In this document: positions 8,297 through 16,418 of the stretch, piece after piece
Numbering within the stretch: position 1 is the first letter of the stretch
Layout of the letters: each line of letters begins with the position of its first letter
Source of the DNA: Martinezella calliandrae
GTDB taxonomy: Bacteria; Pseudomonadota; Alphaproteobacteria; Rhizobiales; Rhizobiaceae
NCBI RefSeq assembly: GCF_030272695.1
Contig: NZ_JARFYN010000001.1
Span: 186,001 to 250,000 of the forward strand
Length of the DNA: 64,000 bases
Reading direction: 5' to 3'
Position numbers and translations under genes: made by a program
The notes under the pieces: model-generated
Told to the model about the DNA's origin: nothing
What the model saw: the letters and a program-made list of their open reading frames with translations, nothing else
Databases searched by the model: none

Positions 8297-9142
8297 TCAG
8301 TCTGAGACGTCAAGCCGCGTATTCGAACCGACATCCTTCCAAATTTCGAGATCGGCGAGTAACCGCTCCGCATGCTGGCGGACTGCATCGATTGCGTCAT
8401 CACCCAATTGAATGCGTAGCGGTGTGTTGCTGCTAGCCAACGCAATATCGATCGCCGCGGCGGCTTTTAGTGGATCGCCAGCCTGGGTTCCGTCCATATC
8501 AAGCATCGCTTTCCGAATGCCAGCAAGCGTCTCCCGGTAGGCGTCATGGCTCGGCATGAAGCGCTCGGCACTACTGACAAGCGACGTTCTGAAGGCACCT
8601 GGCTCGACGATGAGTACCTTGATCCCGAACGGCGCCAATTCCTGAGCAAGTGCCTCCGAATAACCTTCCAGAGCGAATTTCGTTGCGGAATAGGCTCCGA
8701 CACCCGCAAAGGACATCTGGCCTCCCATGCTGGAAATATTGACGATCGCGCCCTTTCCTCTTTCCCGCATGTGGGGAAGCGCGGCGCGAGTGACAGCCAT
8801 GGCACCGAAGAAATTCGTATCCATGAGAGCCCGGACTTCGGCCTCCGGCGTTTCCTCCAGCGCCCCGACAATTGCATAGCCTGCATTGTTAATGAGGACG
8901 TCTATGCCACCGAACGTCATAATGGCGGCGGCAATGGCTTGCTCCGCGGCGCCGGCGCGTTTCACATCGAGTTCGACTGTCAAAAGCCGATCGCCACTCT
9001 CCGGCCGCAGTGATTGAAGTTTTCCTCTCGTTCTCGCGGTGGCAACGACATTGTAACCTTTCGAGAGCGCATGTCGGGCAAATGCAAGGCCAAATCCGGA
9101 TGAGGCGCCAGTGATGAACCAGGTGGGTGTCGAGGTGGACAT
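8297..9142 (-). CDS. short-chain dehydrogenase/reductase (SDR)
   Basis: A 281-residue classical SDR. The cofactor motif ITGASSGFGLAFA (TGxxxGxG) is at residues 11-23, NNAGYAIVG gives the NAG motif near residue 87, and the catalytic Ser-Tyr-Lys set is visible as NISSMGGQ and YSATKFALEGYSEALA. An Arg in the first beta-alpha-beta unit (ATARTRGKL) favours NADPH. Length is slightly above the 250-residue core. It is divergent from a LysR regulator with a short shared promoter region, the usual arrangement of a LysR-controlled target. Substrate unknown. Confidence 0.9.
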   Translation of the reverse strand: MSTSTPTWFITGASSGFGLAFARHALSKGYNVVATARTRGKLQSLRPESGDRLLTVELDVKRAGAAEQAIAAAIMTFGGIDVLINNAGYAIVGALEETPEAEVRALMDTNFFGAMAVTRAALPHMRERGKGAIVNISSMGGQMSFAGVGAYSATKFALEGYSEALAQELAPFGIKVLIVEPGAFRTSLVSSAERFMPSHDAYRETLAGIRKAMLDMDGTQAGDPLKAAAAIDIALASSNTPLRIQLGDDAIDAVRQHAERLLADLEIWKDVGSNTRLDVSD

Positions 9143-9194
9143 AGCGGTGATCTCCTGACCGCAGTTGATGTTGGTGGCGACTATATCGGCAGGA

Positions 9195-9219
9195 GATAGA
9201 TTGATAATATGGTTCTATC
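9195..9219. promoter_or_regulatory. candidate LysR-type operator
   Basis: GATAGA at 9195-9200 and TCTATC at 9214-9219 form a 6-bp perfect inverted repeat across 13 bases in the 105-base gap between the divergent SDR and LysR genes. The geometry fits the interrupted dyads bound by LysR proteins. Binding is inferred. Confidence 0.4.
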
Positions 9220-9247
9220 CGCACTCCTTATGCAACAGGCTTCATGA

Positions 9248-10156
9248 ATGGACCGCGATCTCCTTGCGCACTTGCCGGTATTTCTTGCGGTGGCACGCCT
9301 GGGCAGTTTCGCCGGCGCGGCTGGGGAGCTAAGCCTGAGCCCCTCTGCAGTGAGCCACGCAATCCGAACGGTCGAGTCGCGGCTTGGCGCGACATTGTTT
9401 GCCCGCACCACCCGAAGTGTCGCCTTGACGGAAGCTGGAAACGATCTTTTGGGCATCATCGGACCGGGTTTCTCGCAGATCGAAGACGGACTTGATCAAT
9501 TTCGCGCAAACACGGGCAATGTAACGGGCCTGCTGCGTCTCAATGTCCCTCGGACCGCGCTGGCTTTGGCAATCACCCCTGTCGTCGTCGAACTCTCGCA
9601 GCGTTTCCCCCAACTGACAGTGGAGATCGCCATCGACGATGCATCGATTGATATTATCGCCGGCGGTTTCGACGCCGGAGTACGGCTCGGAGAAATGATC
9701 GCACAGGACATGGTCGCCACGCGTCTGACCGCTCCCTTCAAGATGATCCTCGCCGCAGCGCCGGATTATCTGACACGAATGGGCGAGCCACGGGCCATAC
9801 CCGAACTCGCAAGTCACAACTGTATCGGATTTCGGCAAATTACCGCGGGCAGCCTCTACGACTGGGAATTAAACGACGGCGGAACCATGGTCTCCGTTGC
9901 CGTCAGGGGAAGCTCGATCGTGACCGATGCCACCTATGCCAAGGAACTTGCTTTGGCGGGCGTCGGCATCACCTATCTCATGGAACCTCTGGCGAGAGCA
10001 GAAATTGAAAGCGGAAAGCTGAAGCAGCTACTGCCTGAAACGGCAATCGAAGAGCCTGGCCTGTTTCTCTATTATCCAAAACGTGCCGCCTCCGCGCCAA
10101 AGCTCCGCGCATTCATCGACGTCGCCAAATATAGGCTGAAATCTCAACTGGCGTAG
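9248..10156 (+). CDS. LysR family transcriptional regulator
   Basis: A 302-residue LysR regulator. The N-terminal helix-turn-helix is complete (FLAVARLGSFAGAAGELSLS, then PSAVSHAIRTVESRLG and LFARTTRSVALTEAG), followed by the periplasmic-binding-protein-like effector domain typical of the subgroup that controls adjacent SDR or oxidoreductase genes. The second of two close ATGs, at 9248, gives the standard MDRDLLAHLPVFLAV start. It is divergent from the SDR gene, which it probably regulates. The inducer is unknown. Confidence 0.92.
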   Translation: MDRDLLAHLPVFLAVARLGSFAGAAGELSLSPSAVSHAIRTVESRLGATLFARTTRSVALTEAGNDLLGIIGPGFSQIEDGLDQFRANTGNVTGLLRLNVPRTALALAITPVVVELSQRFPQLTVEIAIDDASIDIIAGGFDAGVRLGEMIAQDMVATRLTAPFKMILAAAPDYLTRMGEPRAIPELASHNCIGFRQITAGSLYDWELNDGGTMVSVAVRGSSIVTDATYAKELALAGVGITYLMEPLARAEIESGKLKQLLPETAIEEPGLFLYYPKRAASAPKLRAFIDVAKYRLKSQLA

Positions 10157-10265
10157 TAGCGCTTGCGACTTTAGTGCGGCCTGATAAACTGATATGCGGC
10201 ACGCTACAAGCTATTGTGCCGCTTGCGTTTTTGGCTCTGTGGACTGCGGGGTGGATCAAGGCGCA

Positions 10266-11294
10266 ATGGGAGCATCGAACACCTCTGCTGTCGCCTACGG
10301 CACCGAGCCGGGGTTGCGTTTCGCCTCCCAGCTCGACGGACATGGCGGCTGCAAGCAGCTCTGCATGGACGAGGTCAGTGCCTGGAAACCCGGAGAGGGC
10401 GTGACCTGGCTGCATCTCGAGCGCGATCACCCGGCCGCCGCCGAGTGGGTCAAGCACAAAAGCGGCTTCGACCCTTTCGTCATCGAAGCCCTCCTGGAGG
10501 AGGATTCCCGCCCCCGCGTCGAGCCGGTGGGCGATGGGCTGCTGATCATCCTGCGTGGCGTCTGCGCCACCTCGCCGGATGGTGCGGCCCAGAAACCTGC
10601 AGATATCGACCTGGTGCCCCTGCATCTCTGGGTCGATGGCAACCGCATCGTCTCCCTCCGCGACAGCGGCCACTACATCACGGCGCTGCGCGATATTCGT
10701 CTGTCGCTGGAGAAGAGCAAGGGGCCGCAGCGTACCGGCGACCTGCTCGCCCTGATCGGAGACAAACTGGTGCGCGATCTCGAACCGGTACTCGACGCAA
10801 TGGATGAAGAGGTGGACGAACTCGACGAGCTGATCTTTCATGGCGACGCCAGTCAGGTGCGCGAACGGCTGAAGCTTTTGCGCCGACGCGCGGTGCAGCT
10901 TCGCCGTTATCTCGCGCCACAGCGCGATGCACTGAGCCGCATCGAACATGACGACGCGCCCTGGCTTGCCGAACGCGACAAGCTGCGCATGCGCGAAGTG
11001 ATCGACAAGCTGATGCGCTATATCGAGTATCTCGACGCCATCCGCGACCGCACCAGCATTCTGCACGACGACCTGTCGACCGTCATCAGCGAACGCATCG
11101 CCCGCAATTCCAACCGCCTCGCCGCGCTTGCCGCCCTGCTTCTGCCGCCGAGTGTAGTGGCCGGCCTGTTCGGCATGAATGTCGGCGGTATTCCCGGGGT
11201 CAACGACACCTGGGCGTTCGTCATCATTGTGATCTTCGTCACGGTAAGCTCGGTCGCCACCCTCTGGGTGCTGAAGCGCATCAACTGGCTTTAA
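10266..11294 (+). CDS. zntB: CorA/ZntB-like divalent cation transporter
   Basis: A 342-residue inner-membrane protein. A long cytoplasmic domain ends in two C-terminal membrane segments; the pore motif GMN opens the stretch GMNVGGIPG, whose GGIP continuation is characteristic of ZntB rather than CorA. The last 30 residues form the second segment (FVIIVIFVTVSSVATLWVL) and the family's basic tail. The ATG at 10266 gives normal family length; a longer frame from 10194 adds 24 cysteine-rich residues of unlikely coding character. ZntB is a zinc transporter in enterobacteria; direction and metal here are not proven. Confidence 0.88.
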   Translation: MGASNTSAVAYGTEPGLRFASQLDGHGGCKQLCMDEVSAWKPGEGVTWLHLERDHPAAAEWVKHKSGFDPFVIEALLEEDSRPRVEPVGDGLLIILRGVCATSPDGAAQKPADIDLVPLHLWVDGNRIVSLRDSGHYITALRDIRLSLEKSKGPQRTGDLLALIGDKLVRDLEPVLDAMDEEVDELDELIFHGDASQVRERLKLLRRRAVQLRRYLAPQRDALSRIEHDDAPWLAERDKLRMREVIDKLMRYIEYLDAIRDRTSILHDDLSTVISERIARNSNRLAALAALLLPPSVVAGLFGMNVGGIPGVNDTWAFVIIVIFVTVSSVATLWVLKRINWL

Positions 11295-11322
11295 CCCTGC
11301 GCCAGTCGGTATTGAACTCGGT

Positions 11323-11759
11323 CTAGAATTCGGCAAGGCCGATCGGCAGTGTTTTCAGCGAACTGTCGGTCGCAAAGCAGAGCCCGAAGATGAACTCGTT
11401 CCAGGTGGTGACGAAGACATAAACAAGCACCACCACCAGCCCCGGTATCGAGAGCGACAGGGTGATGCGAAAGGGGATGCCGAGGCGCGAGGCGCCATCG
11501 ACGATCGCCGTTCCTCGAGCTCGATCGGTATCGCCTTGACATAGCTGGTCAGCATCCAGACGCTAAGCGCCAGTGCGCTGATCATGTAGACGAGGATCAG
11601 GCCCCAATAGGCGAAGATGGCAAGGATAAACGCCAGCACTGTCAAGCCGACGGAGGTGATGACGCTGTTCATGAAATAGCGTGGAATGTTGGATTTAAAC
11701 ATCACCGTGATGCAATTGGCGATCGTCGGCGCGTTTGGCAGCCAATGCGGTGGCACGAA
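11323..11759 (-). pseudogene. frameshifted, 5'-truncated ABC sugar permease (MalG-like) remnant
   Basis: Reading leftward from 11759, one frame gives FVPPHWLPNAPTIANC and then NSVITSVGLTVLAFILAIFA, a normal MalG-type permease interior up to the EAA loop AIPIELEE. There the sequence loses one base relative to the expected GAGGAAGCGGCG and the frame shifts; the next frame continues VDGASRLGIPF, then VYVFVTTWNEFIFGL, to a TAG at 11323-11325 after LPIGLAEF. About the first third of the gene is missing. It lies downstream of the orphan binding-protein gene on the same strand and is probably the dead permease of that transporter. Confidence 0.8.
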
Positions 11760-11891
11760 GGGCTGCCGGAGGTGATCGTCAGGAACGGCTTCCTCGATGT
11801 CATCGACCGTCCTCGCGTGGGCGTCGATCTCATCCCGGAAAAGGTCAAGCGCTATCTCGCCGAGGTCGATCGCCACTTTTTGACTGATTTT
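11745..11891 (+). pseudogene. 3' remnant of an enolase-superfamily (mandelate racemase-like) gene
   Basis: The plus strand encodes RWHEGLPEVIVRNGFLDV, followed by RPRVGVDLIPEKVKRYLAE, which resembles the C terminus of mandelate racemase/muconate lactonizing enzymes (the NGFL...GxGV block). Nothing upstream continues the family; the frame instead meets the 5' edge of the permease remnant. The gene therefore kept only about its last 50 codons. The original stop also seems lost, with the frame running on into non-coding sequence. Confidence 0.6.
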
Positions 11892-11936
11892 TCGGCGGCG
11901 TTCTCAATGGAAGGCGCCGCTAAGCACAATCAGCCC

Positions 11937-11972
11937 CTGACCCTCTCGCCGCAGTGCCGGGAGAGGGTTGGA
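11937..11972. repeat. short RIME-like hairpin, copy 3
   Basis: ACCCTCTC at 11940-11947 pairs with GAGAGGGT at 11961-11968. The words match the arms of the larger RIME-like blocks, so this is probably a truncated copy beside the decayed genes. Confidence 0.5.
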
Positions 11973-12038
11973 GCTTAGGCGCATTGTTGCGGCAAAACGG
12001 GAAATCGCATGACAAGCACCAATATAGCCAGCTATCTA

Positions 12039-13334
12039 TCAGCTCCTCTTGAGCTTTGCCTTCCCTTCATCCACCAGCTTTTGCGCGGCTTCCGCAACCG
12101 TGATCTTGCCGAAAGCGAGCTGATCCGCGACCGGGCGCATGACGTTCTGGTCGAATTCGGTCGCCCCGAGCGGCGCTGGCACGGGATAAGCGCCGACCTG
12201 ATCCTTCAATAAATCGACATATTTTACCGTCTGCTGCTCGGTCGGATTGAGCATAGGCAGGACGGCGGCGCGAACGGCCGGGGACATCGGCACGCCGCGC
12301 TCGACGCCGAGAATCTTGCCGGCATCAATATCGTTGACGAAGAAATCGATGAATTTCGCAGCAGCTTCGCCGTTTTTGGTGGTGGCGCCGACGCTCCAGA
12401 TCAGAGCGGGGCGGTAATAATGGCCCGAAGGACCATCCTTCTTTTCGCGTGGCAGAAGCGTGATAGCGAGCTTGCTTTTGACCACGAGCTGATAACCGAC
12501 CAGCTGGTTGGAGTAGGCCATGCCCATGGCCGACTTACCAAGCGCCAGGCTATTGCTCTCGATGACGTTCTGGTCGAGCGTCTGTACATCGGCGGAAACT
12601 GTGCCGCCTCGCTGGCGCAGATCCTCCCAATAGGCGTACCATTCCTTGGCGTCGTCGACGCCGAAACCGAGACTGCCCTGATCCGTATAGAGGCTCTTGC
12701 CCCGCTGGCGCAGCCAGGCATCGAAGACATAATTATAGCGTGCGCCGTAGGGGCCTCCCCAATAGCCGCGCTTGCCAGCCGCCTTGGTCATTTCAACCGC
12801 CAGATCCGCATATTCGGCCCAGGTCGTTTTTGGACCGGGCGGCGTCAGGCCGGCCTTCTTGAAAGCATCCTCATCATAGAACAGCGCAAAAGAATTCAAA
12901 CCAAGGCCGACGCCATAGAGCTTGTCGTCGACCGTCGTCAGCTTCAGCATATCCTTGCCGAAGCTGTCCACCTTCAGCGTCGAGGGCACGAACTGGTCGA
13001 GAGCCAGGCAGGCGCCCCGTTTCGAATAGTCCGATATCGTGCTCGGCTCGAGCTGGAAGACGTCGGAAATGTCCTGGCTTGCCATAGCCGTCGCGAGCTT
13101 GGTCCAATAGCCGTCGCCGCTGATGCTTTCGCCGACAACAGAAATATCGGGGTTCTTGGTATGGAACAGTTCGGCGACAGCGACCGTACGCTTGTTGCGA
13201 TCGGGCGAGCCCCACCACGTCGCCCGCAATTTCGTCGGTTCGGCGAAGGCAGGCAGCGAACCGCCGGCACCGAAAGCGAGGCCCGCGGCGGCTCCGGCAG
13301 TTCCAATCATGAATGAACGGCGATTCATGCGCAT
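12039..13334 (-). CDS. orphan extracellular sugar-binding protein (Tat signal)
   Basis: A 431-residue solute-binding protein. AGGAGG six bases before the ATG at 13334 decides the start over a longer frame. The N terminus carries a twin-arginine signal, NRRSFMIGTAG, with a hydrophobic stretch and likely cleavage after LPAFA. The mature part begins LRATWWGSPDRNKRT and is clearly paralogous to the binding protein at 23626 (FLWWGSKERTDRT; shared GYWTKLAT/NYWTRLAT and LGVERGVP). No intact permease follows; only a broken one does. It either uses another transporter's membrane parts or is on its way to loss. Divergent from a LacI regulator. Confidence 0.9.
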   Translation of the reverse strand: MRMNRRSFMIGTAGAAAGLAFGAGGSLPAFAEPTKLRATWWGSPDRNKRTVAVAELFHTKNPDISVVGESISGDGYWTKLATAMASQDISDVFQLEPSTISDYSKRGACLALDQFVPSTLKVDSFGKDMLKLTTVDDKLYGVGLGLNSFALFYDEDAFKKAGLTPPGPKTTWAEYADLAVEMTKAAGKRGYWGGPYGARYNYVFDAWLRQRGKSLYTDQGSLGFGVDDAKEWYAYWEDLRQRGGTVSADVQTLDQNVIESNSLALGKSAMGMAYSNQLVGYQLVVKSKLAITLLPREKKDGPSGHYYRPALIWSVGATTKNGEAAAKFIDFFVNDIDAGKILGVERGVPMSPAVRAAVLPMLNPTEQQTVKYVDLLKDQVGAYPVPAPLGATEFDQNVMRPVADQLAFGKITVAEAAQKLVDEGKAKLKRS

Positions 13335-13423
13335 GAGATTCCTCCTTCTCTTGCGATACCCATTGTTTGCTATCCGCGACGACCTCCCGACGCCTTCCGC
13401 GGAAATATTCTGGATGAGAATAT

Positions 13424-13485
13424 GCAATTTATTTGCTGAACGCAACAAACAATCTTTTTCTTGCAAATTTGCATAATTTGCATAA
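13424..13485. promoter_or_regulatory. candidate LacI operator cluster
   Basis: Between the divergent binding-protein and LacI genes are a GCAA-N5-TTGC dyad (13424-13436), a perfect palindrome GCAAATTTGC (13463-13472) and a tandem direct repeat of TTTGCATAA (13468-13476 and 13477-13485). The two dyads share GCAA/TTGC half-sites, centres about 38 bases apart. LacI proteins bind such palindromes, so autoregulation and control of the transporter gene are likely. Confidence 0.5.
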
Positions 13486-13496
13486 CTATTGCTGAC

Positions 13497-14519
13497 ATGA
13501 GTGAAGTTCGATCAAAACGTGTCAGGCAAGCCGATATTGCCAGCAGGGCCGGCGTCTCCGTCTCGACGGTGTCGCGGGTGCTGACCAATGAGCCTGGAAT
13601 TAGCGATGCGATCCGCCAGCACATCTTCAAGGTTGCGAGCGATTTGGGCTACCCTGTGAAACAGGCCGCAGAAACCATGCCGGCCGCGCTGGCGCTGATC
13701 GCCAGCGACAGCGTCACGGGCGGCCTGAGCGTCTTTTACGAAGGCATTGTCGAGGGTCTACGCGCCGAAGCGGCGGAGCGCGGCATGCCATTCGACATCC
13801 GCCTCGTTCGCGAAGCGAGGACAGCGCCGGATCATGTGAGGGAGTATCTCCAGACGGCGGGCGCCGAGGGTCTGTTTCTCGTCGGTATCGATCCGTCCGA
13901 CGAGTTGCGCATCTGGCTGGAAGACAGCGGCACGCCGCTCGTGCTCGTCAACGGCAGCGATTCAAGGCTCCGCTTCGACGGAGTCTCCCCCTCGAATTTC
14001 TTTGGTGCCTATGCCGCGACCCGCCGTCTGATCGACGCCGGCCATCGCCGCATTCTGCATCTAACCGGATCGCATCGCCAGACGATCCTCGAGCGTATCC
14101 GTGGCTTTGAAGCGGCGATTGCTTCCGTCGAGGGCGGTGAAGGCCGGCTTGTGCCGCTGACATTCCGGGGCAGCGCCACCGCCGAAGCCCACGCCGCCAC
14201 CATCGCCGCCCTTGCCGAGGATCGCAGTTTTACCGCGGCCTTCTGCATGAATGATTTCGTCGCTGTCGGCGTGCTCGAAGCGGTCACGGAAGCCGGTTTG
14301 CGCGTGCCGGATGACTTTGCCATCGTCGGCTTCGACGACCTACCCTGTGCGCTGATGACCAATCCACGCCTGGCCACCATGCGTGTCGACCGCGTCGCCA
14401 TCGGGCGTGAAGCCATTGGCCTGATGACCACCCGTTTCCGCAAACGCGAGGCGCCCGCGCGCCAAGTTTGCCATGCCGTCATACCCGTCCCCGGCGGCAC
14501 CCTTCCGCCCGAAACCTGA
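13497..14519 (+). CDS. LacI family transcriptional regulator
   Basis: A 340-residue LacI regulator. The helix-turn-helix and hinge helix are intact (RQADIASRAGVSVSTVSRVL, then FKVASDLGYPV), followed by a periplasmic-binding-like sensor domain with the typical AFCMNDFVAVGVLEA and DFAIVGFDDLPCALMTNP blocks. The ATG at 13497 puts the DNA-binding motif at the usual distance; an upstream ATG adds 12 hydrophobic residues overlapping the operator sequences. No strong ribosome binding site is seen. Divergent from the orphan binding-protein gene and upstream of the DUF2264 and dehydrogenase genes, all probable targets. Confidence 0.92.
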   Translation: MSEVRSKRVRQADIASRAGVSVSTVSRVLTNEPGISDAIRQHIFKVASDLGYPVKQAAETMPAALALIASDSVTGGLSVFYEGIVEGLRAEAAERGMPFDIRLVREARTAPDHVREYLQTAGAEGLFLVGIDPSDELRIWLEDSGTPLVLVNGSDSRLRFDGVSPSNFFGAYAATRRLIDAGHRRILHLTGSHRQTILERIRGFEAAIASVEGGEGRLVPLTFRGSATAEAHAATIAALAEDRSFTAAFCMNDFVAVGVLEAVTEAGLRVPDDFAIVGFDDLPCALMTNPRLATMRVDRVAIGREAIGLMTTRFRKREAPARQVCHAVIPVPGGTLPPET

Positions 14520-14561
14520 TCCCGCATCTTTAGCGGCAACGACCGAAGAAGAGCCAGACCC

Positions 14562-16418
14562 ATGATCTACGACCCCGCCAGCACCAACCCGCTTGCCGGC
14601 AATCCGCTGGAGAACCGCACCGATATGCGCCGCGCGTTGATCGACCTGTTCTATCCGCTGCTTCCTTATTTCTCAAAGGGCAATGCCCGCGTTCGCATCG
14701 ACGCCGCCGGCGCGCATTTCGACCGCGCCGCCGCTGATCTTGAGGGTTTTGCCCGTCCGCTCTGGGGCCTCGCGCCGCTTGGCGCCGGCGGCGGCGACTT
14801 TGGTCATTGGAACCGCTATGCCGAAGGGATCGCCAATGGCGTCGATCCCAGCCATCCGGAATATTGGGGCACCGTCAACGGCCGCGATCAGCGCATGGTC
14901 GAACTCGCCGCCCTAGGCTTTGCGCTTACGCTCGTGCCCGACAAGATTTGGCAGCCGCTCGACAATAGAGCCCGCAACAATCTCGTCGCCTATCTCAAGC
15001 ACGCCCGCACATTCGACTATGCCGACAACAATTGGAAATTCTTCCGTGTCCTCGTCGATATCGCCCTCGACCGGCTCGGCATCGAGTTCGACCGCAGCCT
15101 GACTGAAGACTACCTCAGGGAATTGGACGGACTTTATATCGCGGATGGCTGGTATCGCGACGGCAATGTCAGGCGCATCGATCATTACATTCCCTTCGCC
15201 ATGCACTTCTACGGGCTGATCTATTCCAAGCTCGTCGACGACGACCGCGCCGACCGTTACCGCGAACGCGCAGTCCTTTTTGCCAAGGATTTCCGCCACT
15301 GGTTCGCGCCCGACGGCGCCACCGTACCTTTCGGCCGAAGCCTAACCTATCGCTTCGCCTGCGCCGGCTTCTGGTCGGCGCTCGCCTTTGCCGACGTCGA
15401 GGCGCTCCCCTGGGGTGAGATAAAGGGGCTTTGCCTGCGCCACCTGCGCTGGTGGGCCGACAAGCCGATCGCTAATCGCGACGGTACATTGCCGATCGGC
15501 TATGGATATCCCAACCTGCTGATGTCGGAAAACTACAATTCCGCCGGCTCCCCCTACTGGGCCTTCAAGGCCTTCCTACCGCTGGCGCTCTCCGAGACAC
15601 ATCCCTTCTGGACGGCCGAGGAAAACCCGCTGGTCGCCGAACCGGCGATCGTGCCGCTGAAGCACCCCGGCATGGTGATGATGCATGGCAAAGCGGATGT
15701 CGTGGCGCTGTCTTCCGGCCAGGAAAACCTGCAGATGCGCTTCGGGCCAGAAAAATACGCCAAATTTGCCTATTCCGCCCGCTATGGTTTCAGCGTCGAA
15801 AGCGACGAGCGCGCCTTTGCCGGCGGCGCCTTCGACGGCATGCTTGCTTTCAGCGACGATGGCCTACACTACCGCGTCCGTGAGGCAAATGAAGAGGCGA
15901 AGCTTGCCGGCGATACGCTCTATGCCAAGTGGTCGCCCTGGTCTGGTGTCACGGTCGAAACCTGGCTGATCCCCGCGGCACCCTGGCATATCCGGCTGCA
16001 CAAGATCACTACACCACGGCCGCTGCACACCGCCGAAGGCGGCTTTGCCATTGCCCGGCGGGATTTCGAGACCGATACGCTTTCTTCGCAGAAAGGTGCT
16101 GCCTATGTCGTCGGCGAGGCGGATTTCAGCGGCATTGTCGATCTCGGCTCGACTGTGGCGCGCGACGGCCTGGCACAGAAGGCGCCGCCGAACACCAACC
16201 TGATCGTCGCCAAGACACTGGTACCGCAATTGCGCGGGGCGATCCCCACAGGCGAAACCATCCTCGTTTCCGCCGTCCTCGCCGAACACGACCCCGCTGT
16301 CGTCTCCGGCGCCTGGACAACGCCGCCGGCAAAACCCGATCTCGATGCCTTGCGCGCGCTGATTGCCGAAAAGGGCGTCGCCGTCAGCGCCATCGAAGCG
16401 CCGGGACTGCTAGCATGA
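14562..16418 (+). CDS. DUF2264 domain protein
   Basis: A 618-residue cytoplasmic protein of the DUF2264 family, whose N-terminal half has an alpha/alpha toroid look shared with polysaccharide lyases and unsaturated glucuronyl hydrolases. Recognisable blocks are the opening PLAGNPLENRTDMRRAL, then GFARPLWGLAPL, DNNWKFFRVL and LPIGYGYPNLLMSENYNS. No signal peptide is seen. AAGAAGAG precedes the ATG. The end overlaps the next gene by the 4 bases ATGA. The location among sugar transport, LacI and dehydrogenase genes points to glycoside or oligouronide breakdown, but no activity is established for the family. Confidence 0.85.
   Translation: MIYDPASTNPLAGNPLENRTDMRRALIDLFYPLLPYFSKGNARVRIDAAGAHFDRAAADLEGFARPLWGLAPLGAGGGDFGHWNRYAEGIANGVDPSHPEYWGTVNGRDQRMVELAALGFALTLVPDKIWQPLDNRARNNLVAYLKHARTFDYADNNWKFFRVLVDIALDRLGIEFDRSLTEDYLRELDGLYIADGWYRDGNVRRIDHYIPFAMHFYGLIYSKLVDDDRADRYRERAVLFAKDFRHWFAPDGATVPFGRSLTYRFACAGFWSALAFADVEALPWGEIKGLCLRHLRWWADKPIANRDGTLPIGYGYPNLLMSENYNSAGSPYWAFKAFLPLALSETHPFWTAEENPLVAEPAIVPLKHPGMVMMHGKADVVALSSGQENLQMRFGPEKYAKFAYSARYGFSVESDERAFAGGAFDGMLAFSDDGLHYRVREANEEAKLAGDTLYAKWSPWSGVTVETWLIPAAPWHIRLHKITTPRPLHTAEGGFAIARRDFETDTLSSQKGAAYVVGEADFSGIVDLGSTVARDGLAQKAPPNTNLIVAKTLVPQLRGAIPTGETILVSAVLAEHDPAVVSGAWTTPPAKPDLDALRALIAEKGVAVSAIEAPGLLA

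Noticed and set aside
10113..11336. Long minus-strand frame of 407 codons
   Set aside because: It is the antisense of the ZntB-like gene, with low-complexity His/Asp/Gln-rich translation typical of shadows of GC-rich genes.
13461..13485. Tandem TTTGCATAA copies as the start of a CRISPR or satellite array
   Set aside because: Only two copies, no spacers, and placed exactly between divergent genes; an operator explains it better.
15929..16414. N-terminal extension of the 2-hydroxyacid dehydrogenase frame
   Set aside because: It lies out of frame inside the DUF2264 gene; the dehydrogenase begins normally at the ATG overlapping the DUF2264 stop.
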